In this document: positions 11,909 through 22,539 of the stretch, one piece after another
Numbering within the stretch: the stretch's first letter is position 1
Layout of the letters: each line of letters opens with the position of its first letter
NCBI GenBank assembly: GCA_035772785.1
Contig: JAOCPU010000013.1
Coordinates: 579,053-643,052, forward strand
Source of the DNA: Phlebiopsis flavidoalba
Taxonomy: Eukaryota > Basidiomycota > Agaricomycetes > Polyporales > Phanerochaetaceae
Direction of reading: 5' to 3'
DNA: 64,000 bases
Notes under the pieces: model-generated
Seen by the model: only the letters and a program-made list of their open reading frames with translations
The model's database searches: none
What the model was told of the DNA's origin: nothing
Program-made: the position numbers and the translations under genes

Positions 11909-12910
11909 ATGCTGGAAGAAGGCTAAAACGCGAGATTGGAAACTGCTCCTGGCAACATGGCGATGTTGAGCTCGAACGCAAGACTGCCCGGGACCGCGCT
12001 CTGTCTAGGCTTGTCCGCTTGAAGGTTGCTCAGGCTGAAGGGACCGAGGATGGTTGTTTCGACGTCGACACTGGAGCCCCGATCATCAAGAAGCGCAAGA
12101 TTTTTGGCCGTGCTTCACCCCCTCGTGAGGTGTGTATCGCGATAAGTTCGAATTTTATATCGCGCTGACGGTGTCCAACTCAGTTCTCCCGGCTACACTG
12201 AGATGGGCCCGCCCCTCGCTGGTGCAAGAAGGGTACTTGTTTTTCATTTGGCTTCCTTGACACAAGTGCTAAATTCGCTTTGAAACAAACCAGCTACCGC
12301 GTCGCACAAAAGCCAATGGATGTCGATGTGACAAGATCGAAGACGACGAGCCCCATGGTCGTCTCTCCCGGGATTGTGTTGGAAACGGTGCCTCAACCTG
12401 CTTGTTCTCGCCATCGACCAGCTTGGACTCTATCGCGAGCCTCCGTCTGAACCTCCGTCTCCTGAAATCTGCGCAACCAAGGAAGCCCGACTTCTTGAAC
12501 ACTCCGCTCGCAGGCGGGCCTACTGTACTTTCTCTCGCCGCTTTATCGAGGTCGCGGACAGCGTCATTGGGGACTCGGATGATGAAGACGATGGAATGGA
12601 CGAGGACAGCCTGTTTGGCGACTACACGGACTCTATGGACGCCGAGGACGACGGGGCGCTGTGGCTGGCGATTGACTACACGGCCTCTGGGGTCTCGCGA
12701 AATTGGGTGCGCGCGCGTGGGGTACGCCCAGAGCACGTCTTGGTTTGACGACGTCGAGGACTACAAGATGGACATCGAAGACCATCGCAGTCGACGACGA
12801 CGGACTACATGGACGCTCGAAGACACACAATCGCCGAAGACATCGACAGGTGGCCGACTGCCGAGGGTACCAAGGGCGCTGCGGTGCCCCGTAAGCAAGT
12901 TCAACCTGAA
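11909..12910 (+). CDS. Hypothetical acidic nuclear-type protein
   Basis: No family was recognised. ATG 11909 (MLEEG) leads after a frame shift into a basic helix-forming stretch, LERKTARDRALSRLVRLKVA (about 11968-12027), then IIKKRKIFGRASPP (about 12082-12123), a good nuclear-localisation-like motif. An intron follows (donor gtgtgt near 12131), then FSPGYTEMGPPLAG and a second intron ending near 12292. The next exon has PMDVDVTRSKTTSPMVVSPG (about 12313-12372) and a Ser/Leu-rich stretch. It ends in an acidic tract, GDSDDEDDGMDEDSLFGDY (about 12571-12626), and DDVEDYKMDIEDH (about 12748-12786). The frame changes at least three times. The 3' end runs into the aberrant poly-G block, so the true C-terminus is unknown. 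Function is not predictable beyond likely nuclear, disordered. Confidence 0.45.
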
Positions 12911-12916
12911 GAAGGT

Positions 12917-13026
12917 GGGGGGGGGGGGGGGGGGGGGGGGGGGAAAAAAAAAAAACCTTTCCCCTTTTTTTTTTCACACCTTTTTTTTGAGCTTTTTTTT
13001 GTGTTTTTTTTTCTGGGGGGGGGGGG
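12917..13026. repeat. Aberrant homopolymer block (G27-A12-T-rich-G12)
   Basis: A run of 27 G (12917-12943) is followed at once by 12 A (12944-12955), then a series of T runs broken by single other bases, and ends in 12 G (13015-13026). Nothing comparable occurs elsewhere in the window. It sits between stretches that still look coding, so it reads as a collapsed or unreliable consensus segment and not as a natural microsatellite. Confidence 0.8.
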
Positions 13027-13600
13027 CATTATGAGGCCTGGGTCAATGACTCTCGCTGTGGACCGCTGGGATTTCACTTCGTGTTGGGTGCCTGACTTAA
13101 GGGGAAGCCGTTCTGAATTTTCAAGCCCTACAACACTGAACGGTCGTACTCTCGTGCCGCTCAAGACCTGGCTCTCTACGATTTAATGCCTTCGTCTACT
13201 CAAGACCTCCTCGCATGCCTACAACCACATACAAACATATCGTTATTCGTAACTTATCAGACTCAACGACTTTCCCGCGACGGTCAACTCACTCTGCGGC
13301 CGTGACGTCGATGTTCCACTCTCTTCCGTCTCTCCTTTCCTCTATCTCTGGTCTCCTCTCTCTCTTCTCATTCTCGGCCTCATCATCTCTGAATCTCATC
13401 TACCCTTTGGTCTCATCTCGTTCGCATATGGATTGGATTTTGGATTCCTCGCCTACTCGGTTTACATTGGCGCCTGCAGCATCTTCAACACACCAGCATC
13501 TTCGGAATGTACACAAGGCTCGCATCTCATTGGATCCGATTCGCAGTCTTGTCCTTGGCATCTCTTTCATCTCTCCTCGCATCTCTCTTCCCATCATAAA
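13027..13600 (+). CDS. Uncertain coding remnant with hydrophobic segments
   Basis: No family was recognised. Directly after the homopolymer block, plus-strand frames give RCGPLGFHFVLGA (about 13055-13092), then FKPYNTERSYSRAAQDLALY (about 13121-13180). Further on there are two hydrophobic stretches, SGLLSLFSFSASSSLNLIYP (about 13350-13405) and LISFAYGLDFGFLAYSVYIG (about 13412-13470), that could be membrane segments. The pieces are in different frames and no confident start or stop exists. It may be the 3' part of the gene at 11.9 kb displaced by the block, or a separate small membrane protein. Confidence 0.25.
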
Positions 13601-13690
13601 AAAAAAAGATATTAAAAAAAAGAAAAAAAAAGAATAAAGAATAAAGAACAAAAAAAAGGAAAACATAATAAAAAAGAATAATAAAAAAGC
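13597..13690. repeat. A-rich low-complexity tract
   Basis: About 90 bases made almost only of A runs with scattered G, T and C (aaaaaaaaaa gatatt, aaaaaaaaag, aataaagaataaag). It may be a poly(A)-signal-rich 3' region of the preceding unit, but length errors in the A runs are likely. Confidence 0.6.
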
Positions 13691-13749
13691 TCAAAAATAT
13701 CTCCCTTCCGTCTCGATTCCTCTCTTTTTGTAGTCCCTTCCCTGTTCGG

Positions 13750-15740
13750 CCTCCAGTATCGCACTGTCACTCAGATTCCCAGCAAGTCGTCGTCCTTCTT
13801 CTCATTCGCGCGCCCATCTCTCTTCCTGGTCTTACCATTTCTCGATTTACACATCGTCTCGGCTTGTCAACGCACCCGGATTCAAGTTTCTACTCCTCAA
13901 CCTACCCCTACACCCTCGGAGCTAGTCGACGTTCCCGCGCTGGTCGCTCACACCACTCCCGGTCTCGAGCCCAACACCTCGGAACCGCGGCTTTCACGTC
14001 TCAACCGCATGTCTCTCCATTTAAAGTGAGTTCCCCGCTTTTTCTACACTGAGTTTGACTTGTTCTTGACTCTTCCTTCCAGCCGGCTTTGCGCCGCTAT
14101 AGAGACTTACCCACGCCTCGCAGTGGTTCTTCGCGTCGTCTTCGCAGGTGTAGCCCGCTCGTTTATACACTCTCTGGTCCCATTTGACATGTGCGGACAG
14201 ACAACGCTGCGACCTATGGACTCGCGATATTTCGATCGGCTGATGGCGCGTCCTCCCACGGGACATGTCGCGATGGGTCCCGTCAGGCTTTCAGTCCTCG
14301 CGAGACTGGCAGCCTGACGGGACTCGCGCAGAAGACCAGCCTCCGAGCTATCATCCTCAGGCTCGGCAAAACAGCCCCTCGTTCGAGGACAGTCTACCTT
14401 CACTCTCGCTTACAAACCGGCATAGAGGGCCGCCTCCCTCTTCGACCCTGCGCGACTCTCCGCGTCGCTCGGGACTAGTAGTAGCATCACCACGACTCAC
14501 CAGCATGGTCGTTCGATGCTCACTATGTCTTCCCATCCGTTACATGACAAGATTGCGTACGTACTTCCACCCCTTATGTTTTGATCATGAACTCATCGCA
14601 TCCCGAACAGTATCCACACGCTTCAACGCTTTTTTTGCTATCGAATCCCGCTTTCGTCTTTTGCCGCTCTGCGCCCAACTGTTGTCGTCGTCAAGTTGTT
14701 TCTCGTGCACATCCACCCACACGCACCACTCTCCTCACATTTTGCATGTCTCCTCGCTCAACTCGTCTCGTATTTTGTTGCGCTTTCACCGCCTCTCGCT
14801 CACGCTCATCCTGCTCTCACTCATACCCGTCTCGCTCATCTCGCTCTCGCTCGCGCTCATATCACTCTCTCACTTTGCCCTCACACTACCCCACTCTCGC
14901 TACTATTTGCTCACCTTCATCCTCATGACTCTTATGCGTGCGTTCATCCCCTTTTCTCTTCCCTGGCTCTTGTTCTAATCACCGCTTGTACAGTCGTTAC
15001 GACCTCGCACACGACCTATTGCACCATCTAGACGCCCAGTGCTCACCCCCTTCTTTCGCATACCCGACTCGTGCATCCCTCCCACCCACGCCCCGTGCTT
15101 CTGCTCGACGCTGAATGCACCATCATCCACATCATCCTATCCCCCAGTGCCTCCGTGCAGTAAGGGCATCACCCCATGATGCCCAGTGTCCCCCCGCCAC
15201 AGTGCCTATTCTCAGTGCCATCACAGTGCCCAACCCCTCAGTGTGCGCCCCAGAATGCCTCTTCCTGCGCGTCGTTGCGGCCGGCGCCCAGCATACTATC
15301 GACATTCCTATCCCTACTTCAAACACGTCCACCGTGATCCCCACTCCAGGTCTACCACTGACCTGCGCTCAATGACGACCCCTTCACGCTGTTTGAAGCC
15401 CCCGCGCCCCGGAGGTTGTTCTCTCCGACCCCGTCGTTTGATGCACACGACCTTCGGACAGCCGGTCAGAGCTCCGGCGTTTCGTCGTCGCGACCATCCG
15501 AGCCTCCCACTGGTTGTGCTCGCGCACACTCGCTACAAACAGTCTCCATCACCCAAAACACACTACTCTTCCACAACACAGCCTATCCTTTGACTCCTCT
15601 CGGGCTCCCGACTCCAGCACTGCTTCATCTTCGATCCTCCACCACCCCATCAAACTCTTTCCCGACAGAGTATGCTTTCAAGTCACCTCGAAATCCATGT
15701 CAGATCTCGTCCCGGTCTCGTCGCAGCGAAACCTGTAGTT
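13750..15740 (+). CDS. Hypothetical Pro/Ser-rich disordered protein
   Basis: No family was recognised. Exon-like plus-strand pieces are TRIQVSTPQPTPTPSELVDV and LSRLNRMSLHLK ending at a gtgagt donor (about 13880-14026). A second piece holds GTRAEDQPPSYHPQARQNSP (about 14297-14356), with a PPSY motif of the WW-domain-ligand type, then TNRHRGPPPSSTLRDSPRRS up to a gtacgt donor near 14557. The stretch from about 14640 to 14990 is C/T-rich and may be an intron or degraded coding. A last piece reads FTLFEAPAPRRLFSPTPSFD (about 15385-15442), then Ser/Thr-rich sequence to stops at 15738-15763. Composition is typical of disordered regulatory or scaffold proteins. Exon joins are guesses. Confidence 0.35.
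14770..14910. repeat. CTCGCTC / CTCACTC short imperfect repeats
   Basis: A tract of repeated 6-8-base units (ctcgctcac, ctcatc, ctcgctctcgctcgcgctcat, ctctctcac) gives nearly pure C/T with periodic G or A. It looks like microsatellite drift within an intron or leader. Confidence 0.55.
15040..15245. repeat. Dispersed CAGTGCC-like heptamer cluster
   Basis: The words cagtgc or cagtgt recur about eight times in roughly 200 bases (near 15036, 15147, 15183, 15200, 15213, 15223, 15238) in a C-rich context. They are not evenly spaced. In frame they give repeated Ser-Ala/Gln-Cys-Pro words, so the cluster may be degenerate coding repeat. Confidence 0.45.
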
Positions 15741-15911
15741 GTTACTTAGTCCGAAACCTGTAGGGCAGTCGTCGTGGACTGTTATATGAATTTCCTTATG
15801 ACTTGATTTGGACTCCACGTCTGTGACTGAAATGTCTAAACCAGATAAGATTTTGATGATTCAATTCTCTGTGGTATAGTACAGGCCGCTTCGTGATACG
15901 TTCGCCCGCCT

Positions 15912-16500
15912 AGTCGTTATTGTAGGCATTCCCCAGCGCAGTAAGCGCGCCGTTGTCGCTCACGAGGATGTTCTGACCGGCCATCCGAAGTACGCGTAAC
16001 GCTGGACAGAACCCAAACCGTCCAGCCATGGAAGCATCGTCTTCATGAAAACGCCTCCTGCTGAGCCTCCGTTCCGCTCGCGCGCCGAACTATAGAGACA
16101 GGTCAGTGCCATCACCCATTCTCACATATACCAGGTGTAGCGTACCTCGGTCACCCATACTGGCTTTCCACACTTGCTTCCCACGCCAGAGATGTACGAC
16201 TGGTAGTACCCTATGTTCGTGGCGGAGTCATAGATATGAATGGCAATACAGTCAATCGTACAACCGGCGGCGCCGCGGCGGTGTCACAAACTCGCCCCTG
16301 CATAGGCGTCTTTGGGGAACCCGTATGTCGGCTGGCGTTCGTGAGATCTACTACCTAAGGTCAAAGAGAGCAAGGTTAGCATGGAAGGCGTGGCCGTAGC
16401 GTTGTCCCAATGGGTCACATAGGCGTATTGAAGAAAGGTCATGCCGCGCGCTTCGTCGAACACAAGAGCGCGGCGATGGGCTTTCCATCCGTGCTTACCC
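15912..16500 (-). CDS. GH128 / Asl1-like glycoside hydrolase, C-terminal fragment
   Basis: The C-terminal half is clear: DCIAIHIYDSATNIGYYQSY, KPVWVTE (about 16255-16155), an intron with branch and acceptor near 16100, then FGA..., a segment readable across frames as EAFMKTMLPWLDGLGSVQRY, and AYFGW ahead of NDNGALTALGNAYNND-stop, with the stop codon at 15912-15914. This is the pattern of the alkali-sensitive-linkage / GH128 beta-1,3-glucanase fold. Upstream, RALVFDEARGMTFLQYAY (about 16470-16420) and an intron ending ccttag (about 16347) can be read. The stretch that should carry the family's Asn-Glu-Pro catalytic motif is missing: only about 130 bases lie between the two parts. No signal peptide or start was identified. 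It is probably a truncated or internally deleted gene. Confidence 0.55.
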
Positions 16501-16652
16501 AACTTTGTAAACTGGTTGCCGCAATACCAAGAGCTCGTAGCCGGAAGACATTTCCTCAGCTCCGGGACAAACGTTCACACCATCTAGGAAGTGGCTGTGT
16601 TTTCAATGTCATAACTAAAATCCGATAGACACTCTATAGTAGGTACAAAGCC

Positions 16653-17409
16653 TTAAACAGATTCTGTGGGGATGTTAGAAACGGGGGCACAAGGAGAAGA
16701 AAATACACGTACGCTGAAGCAAGCTGTTGAGCTTGTTGACACGCGACGCGACGCTAAGGTCAATCGACTTGTCACCAAAGTCCACAATAATTCCGCCGAG
16801 GATTGAGGGGTTGACCTGTAGTCATACGATAAGCCTGTGGACATACACGTAGAAGCAGAGCGTTTGCGTACCTTGTTGACGACCTTGAGAGACTTGGCTT
16901 GCTGAGCAGCCTGAGACTGCTTGAGCGTAGACTCCAGCCGCGACTGAGCGTCGCGTGGCAGAGGACCAGCGGAGGTAATCGTCACGGTCAACTCGCCCTT
17001 GTGCGCAGCAACAAGCTCGTTGAATCCCTCAATAACACCTTCCGTCTCGTTGAGCCTTCCGTTCTCCGACAGGACCGCAAAGAGGTTTTTGGTGAGCTCA
17101 GAGAGAGAGGCTTCTTGGAACCAGAGCTCTCAGCCTGCTTGAAAGAGCGCCTGGAGGCCAGTTGCACGGTCGCCCGCAGAGAGTGTGGGGTTGGTAACGA
17201 ATGTCTTGAGCTCTGGCACGGCGTCGATAGAAGACGTGATGGAGCTGAGGTCACCCTGGACTTGAGGTCTGAGTGTCCCGAGGTCGGCAGCACCCTTAGA
17301 GAGCGCAGCCGGAGAAGATGGCATTGGAGTATTTGAGGGCGATGGTGCTCGCGGCGCGGCACCAAGGGGCCACGGGTGCGGTGGCGGAGCGGAGGGAGGT
17401 GCGCAACAT
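16653..17409 (-). CDS. ATP5: ATP synthase subunit 5 (OSCP, delta-type), mitochondrial
   Basis: Start ATG 17409 has a ccacc context and opens an Arg/Ser/Ala-rich mitochondrial presequence, MLRTSLRSATAPVAPWCRAA, followed by STIALKYSNAIFS. A one-base shift near 17308 leads into ALSKGAADLGTLRPQVQGDL (to about 17245), then VPELKTFVTNPTLSAGDRAT (about 17222-17163). Further shifts precede ELTVTITSAGPLPRDAQSRL (about 16998-16940), QAKSLKVVNKV at an intron donor (about 16872), and NPSILGGIIVDFGDKSIDLS (about 16812-16755) with VNKLNSLLQ. A last intron with gtacgt donor precedes the final Q-S-V-stop (16653). OSCP links F1 to the peripheral stalk of ATP synthase. The length fits the family at about 200 residues. 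An essential gene carrying these shifts argues for sequence error. Confidence 0.92.
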
Positions 17410-17737
17410 GGTGGCAGACCTTGAGCAGAACGGCGAGGACGGTGAGGAAGGGGCTCAGCGCGTCGTTGGCGAAATCCGACCTCGCAGTCGGCGTTTGCCG
17501 CGCGGGCGATTTCGGCTCGCGCGCTTCGTCGCTACCGCTCTTTGCATGCCAAACTCTAGTCCATTGGCTGTGGTAATTTGTAGCTCCCTCTATGCTAACA
17601 AGATCTATTACCGATGTGCACAGCTATCAGTTTGTGTCGTGTAAGCGACTAGAAGCGACTATGCAAGGCACGTTGAGTAGTAATACGCGCTCTAGTGCAA
17701 GCTTCAGGCCGAATGAACAACTTGCTTATTAACGTCC

Positions 17738-18587
17738 ATGGCCTCCAATTTCGTCGTCGCCGAGAAGGAGCGTGCAGAAGGTTATACCCATGTCCTACTA
17801 ATGCTCACGCAGGGAGTGTGGCCTCCCTAAAGGCGCCGTTGATCGTGTCTGAGTTATTGAAAGTAGGTGCACACTTATACAAATCAGTCAAAGTCTTCTA
17901 AATGAAACGTCGTAGCATGAGCGGGTCAAGGTTTGAGGTAATTGCTACTAAAGCCTCTCTCACTTTCTTCAACGTCGACGCGATACGCGATGCCGGCTCG
18001 AGAATATGGCTAGACGAGGATGAATGGCTCGTACGTCATCATTGTGTGACACAGACCAATGCCACAACGATTTGTGCTCAGGAAGGTTACAAAATCGGGG
18101 ATCCTATTCTGCACATAGAGCTCCGAAGATGGGCAGACGTTGTACTTGTCGCACCATGTTCGGCTAATACGCTGGCCAAGATCGCTCACGGTATTTGCGA
18201 TAATCTCGCCGTGAGTTATCCTCAAGCCCTGCTGTCACAGTGCACTGATCATAGACAGACTTCTACGTTACGTGCTCTCGCTCCAACGACACCGACCTAT
18301 GTATTTCCAGCCATGAACACGCATATGTTTGAACATCCTTTGACGGATGAACATCTACGTATCATTCGCGAGGTCATCAAGTATAATGTGGTTGGTCCTA
18401 TAGGTAAAAACCCTTGCGTGTGGAGATATTGGTGGGTATCGTCTCGACAGGGGACGTATTTATGCTCGACACGTGACTAACACCCACCACAGGCTTAGGT
18501 GCCATGACGGAATGGAAAGATATTGTGCAGATCGTCGTAGACAAATTCGGATTAAAGCCCAAGGTCAACATACCAGAACAGCTTTGA
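17738..18587 (+). CDS. CAB3: Phosphopantothenoylcysteine decarboxylase (Hal3/Cab3 flavoprotein family)
   Basis: Start ATG 17738: MASNFVVAEKERAEGYTHVL. A frame shift near 17805 joins to GSVASLKAPLIVSELLK (about 17815-17864), the FMN-binding N-terminus. VIATKASLTFFNVDAIRDAG (about 17938-17997) follows, then an intron near 18030-18085. The active-site region is HIELRRWADVVLVAPCSANT with LAKIAHGICDNLAVSYPQAL (about 18112-18230), including the family's catalytic His and the APxSANT motif. After a second intron come PTYVFPAMNTHMFEHPLTDE (about 18294-18353), with the substrate-clamp PxMNxxM, and VIKYNVVGPIGK. A third intron precedes GLGAMTEWKDIVQIVVDKFG and the stop at 18585-18587. It makes 4'-phosphopantetheine in coenzyme A synthesis. 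No long acidic tail of the yeast Hal3/Vhs3 kind is present. Confidence 0.9.
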
Positions 18588-18652
18588 GTGTTGTATCATT
18601 GTAGCATGTAATTATGAATAAACATTCACATTCTTCTTGTCCAATATCCGGC

Positions 18653-21600
18653 TCACGCGAGGAAGTCCAACCTTCCACGTCGTGGCGAGATGACTGCTAC
18701 AACTTTACCTTCAAAGCTGAGCAGATCTCCACCGGTCGTGACGACAAGGTCTCCGTCATATGGATCGACGTCTAGCCCCGAGCAAGGTTTCTATGTTGGA
18801 AGATGCTATGGCGAATGCTGTGGATTTTGTCAAGGTTTCGGGGGCGTCGAGAAGTGCCTGTGAATGTCCACTGTTACGGCATGCTCCCAGAGTAGAAGAA
18901 CAGCCAAAGACGTACCCATCCGGCATCAAAGCGCAAGTTACGTACCGCCCATGTACTTAATTCGCGGGTGGCACCCGTGCCTTGAGGACCAATGCCCACC
19001 GTCACTCCGGCTTTAACCAACTGAGCGATAGCACTTTGATTTGTTACCGGGAGACTAGGGTTTCTGTAGACATGTCTTAGTGCGAGTAGAAGCCAAGAGA
19101 AAAATGCGGGTTACACTCTGCGGTAATCCCATGAATAAGACTAGAACTAGCCGTCAGTACCGCCACAAGCTTGCGACCTACGCCGAACTTACCAACGGTC
19201 TCGGTGGAAACAAGACAACACCGACGTCGGCTGCGGCGAGCTCCGACGCAAGCAAATGGGCTTCCGCCCCCACCGATGATGGTCATCTTAATTTTGTGAC
19301 CGGTTTCTTCTTCGATCTCGCGCTTCAGCAAAACTAAAGTTGCAATAATATCTGCGTTGTTGGTCTCTACGACCAACGGAATTTCTCCCTTAAGATGGCT
19401 TATATCAGCTTTTGCTTCACAGTGATGAATCGATGTCCAGTACCTTGGCAACCTTCTCGTACCACTTGCCCCCCTCTCCAGCAGGAGGATTGAGGAGCAC
19501 GTGTCTAACAGCAGCAATCTCCGTGCTCACACTCGGAAACGTCGCCGTGTGCGATACTAACATGCAACGCCGCGACGTCGCTCACAATCGCCCCTGCTTC
19601 AAGCTTGTGCGTAGCTCCCAGGGAGAATGCGGCACTGAGACCAGAGGAGAACGACGCATGCTGAGGGGCAGTTATGCCGACTGTGACACCGGAGCGATAC
19701 GCAAGTCTAGTACACAACCCAACGTCAGCTCAATCGAGACGACAGACGTAGCAACTCACAGTGCGTCACGGGTTCCGTAGATCAGCCCATCGACCGCTTT
19801 GGGTACATATCCAGCGCCGCCGGCGATGGCAGGCGGTTCACCAGCGAGGAGATTGTACACCGGCCCGTCCGTTGTCGAGGCCTCCATTGCGATCTCTTGC
19901 AGGCCGAGGTCGGAACCCACGGAGACAAGCCCAGGTTGCAGGGCGCCGCCTGCGAGGTCGAGTGTCTCCGCGTCCGCGCTCATCACGGACGCACAGTCCG
20001 TACCCATGCCGTGGCAGAGCACGCGGCCTCCTTGCACGACGACGACGCCCAATGCAGAGCTCGTGTGAGCCTCGAATGCATTATAGACTGTGTTTTCAGC
20101 TGTGCGCAACCAAACGCTCGACACGTTTGTGAATACGACAGTCCCGGTTCGGTCCTTCAGAGGTGTGAGCGGGGGTAGACCCTCGTATTCGACGGCGTCC
20201 GCGGCCTCCTTGTCGTAGTTGGGCGTTTGGGGGGCGCATGTTGTGCAGAGGAAGGCTTCTTTACGTTGTGGGGAGGCGTAAGCTGGGCTATGCCGTCAAT
20301 AAATACCTGCTTCGGTGTTGCACCAAGCGCAAGAGGATGGCTATCCCAGATGACCACGTCTAGAGTTTGCACATGAAAATCAAGCCAGCAAAACACACTG
20401 TGCAGACGTACCCGCATCATAACCTGTCCAGCTCAGTCAGCACCCTTATGTATCACATCGAAGTCGCACACACCTGGCTTGATGTACCCGATCCGGTGGT
20501 CAAGACCAAGCACCTTCGCCGAAGTCGTCGTAACCGAAGCCAGCGCAGTAGCCTCATCCAGGCCATAGTGATGAGCCTGCGCCGCTTCATGTATCAAGTA
20601 CCGTGAGACGATAGCCATGTGGTCCGACTTTCACACCGGTCAGCTTCGTCACAGACAATGACGCAGACGTAGAAGCGCACCTTCATGACAACGTCGATGT
20701 CATTGGCTGCGAGAACTCGTGGGGCGAATTCGGAGTGGGCGGTATGCCTCGCGTTTTGTACCTGTGCCGAATGTGGTCAGTGGAACCCACAGTAAACTGC
20801 GGATAGACAGTGTTTACCTAGAGAACGCAGCAAACATCGCTATGGCCGGTGGATGCTCTATTTCCAACGTTGTCAGGAATATTGGATAAATCAACAGGAG
20901 AGACTAAACTCACCATAGGCACGCTTGAGAACATCCGGCACAAGCCATGCCTCGTGTGCATGATGGAAAGCCGCCACGGGGAACTTGAATTCGTTCGAAA
21001 GTCGCACAAATGCATCGATGTCGACTGCTTCGTAGCAATGTGTTTGCACCTATGGCACGTTATGATTACGGCCAGCGCCACAGAACAAATTCGGCTCACC
21101 TTAACCCGTCCGCGAAGAACGTCCACCAAAGCCTCCCATTGGTAGTCCTCGGGGAACGACTCTCCGTTAATCGCGGCCCAGTCGGCCTGCGAGAGCTTTC
21201 TCGCAGAACGCGTCTTGGGACTCCTTAATCTTACGAGCGGTGTTGTAGCTATTTTTCAAGTCAAGTCAAATAATAAACGCGTATTGGGCAGGTATGAAAC
21301 TTACGCCGAACCCGGAACGCCCCAGAAAGTGTCCATGCGTGTGTACCGGAATAGACTCCGGCTGCGGAGGCGTTAGGCACATGATGAGAAGATATCAGAC
21401 AAAGGGAGCTTACACGGATTCTCGCCTGGAGGACACAGCCTGCTTTTAATAAATTATATGAAGATTTTACGGAATAATGCTCACCGCAGGCATGCCTAGG
21501 GAAATTAAATCAGTGTCTATAACAAGGAGCACTTATATTAAGACGCACTTGATGTGTCTCCACCTTAAAGGCTCTCCATGGCTGGTGTGTGAGCTATTGA

Positions 21601-22539
21601 GGTTGTATGGTGGCTCGAGGAGCATCGACGAAGGGGACCGCTCCGCGGTAGGGCGGAGCTTGATGACGAAAGCCTGTCCGCCTGTGTAGATTCGTTATTC
21701 ATTTACCTCTTCACACGAGCGATATGAACATACCAATCGCATTGGCAGATCCAGGCAAAATGAGTGCTGTGGTCAGGCCCCCGGAGATGGCACTTGCATA
21801 GCCTATGGACGCGTGGGATCAGCCGCGAACGTGGATCAAGAAATGTGGGGTGGATCATACCGTCGTCGTGGGTGTTCAAGCCGTCCAGAGATCGCAAGCC
21901 AGGGCAAGATGGGTCCCTTGAGGGAGTTGCCGTCGTTTAGCTCCCGCAAATGCGGGAGATGGCTCGTCACCCAAATGCGAGTGAACGTCAATAATACTGC
22001 AATAGACGGTAAGCCACGGGCGGACGGGTTTGGTCGTGTAAAGACGCGTACCCTGGGGTCACCCATGCACTTTGAAAGGCTCACTTAGCGAATACAAAAC
22101 AATTCGCGCGGGAGAATGGCACGTACCCGTGCGCGTCAACAGAAACAAGGTTGCTGTATGCGCGTAAATTGTCGTTGGATATGTGGCCGACCTTCTTAAT
22201 GATTCCCCCTTCGAGTAGGATATCTCCCTGGATGATTCTAATCCTTGGACTCTTCCAGTCCATATCGTAGCGTTCCGGATTAAAACAGGTTTTCGTGCCC
22301 CGGGCGAAGCGGTCGGAGACGTTGCGGTCATCAAAGTCCGAAGGGGGACCCGGCTTGACATTGCAGAGCGCGACATTTGGACACGAGTTCGGGCGCGCGT
22401 GGAGGGGTATTCTGACCGACTTCCTGTTGCCATGGTTGGAAAAGTACGCGACGTGGTAGCACAGGTTGAAGAGCAGAAAGACCGCGATGATGAGTAGCGA
22501 GGAGGAGGTCCGCCGCGGGTGCACGCCGTAGTCTATCAT
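18653..22539 (-). CDS. Membrane-anchored amidohydrolase ('CE9'-like), copy 2
   Basis: Start ATG 22539 gives MIDYGVHPRRTSSS then a membrane segment LLIIAVFLLFNLCYHVAYF, a type II signal anchor. The luminal part has KPGPPSDFDDRNVSDRFARG, GDILLEGGIIKKVGHI and SVDAHGY (to about 22128). An intron follows, then H-S-H at 21975-21983 and EPSPAFAGA, GPILPWLAI (about 21920), AAFHHAHEAW (about 20970-20945), and AAQAHHYGLDEATALASVTT with VLGLDHRIGYIKPG (about 20590-20480). The second half begins NVWLRTAENTVYNAFEAHTS (about 20120-20060) and continues LALGG-type words, LVSVGSDLGLQEIAMEAS (about 19930-19880), AVDGLIYGTRDAL, AYRSGVTVGITAPQHASFSS, and closes with AIASSNIETLLG, VVAVISPRRGRLDFLA-stop (18653). 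Copies 2 and 3 are on minus, copy 1 on plus. Its gene ends 66 bases from the end of the PPCDC gene (tail to tail). Confidence 0.78.

Noticed and set aside
11333..11926. Plus-strand open frame of 197 codons
   Set aside because: Ser/Pro/Arg-rich translation of a pyrimidine tract; no family signal. Better explained as promoter and 5' leader of the gene starting at 11909.
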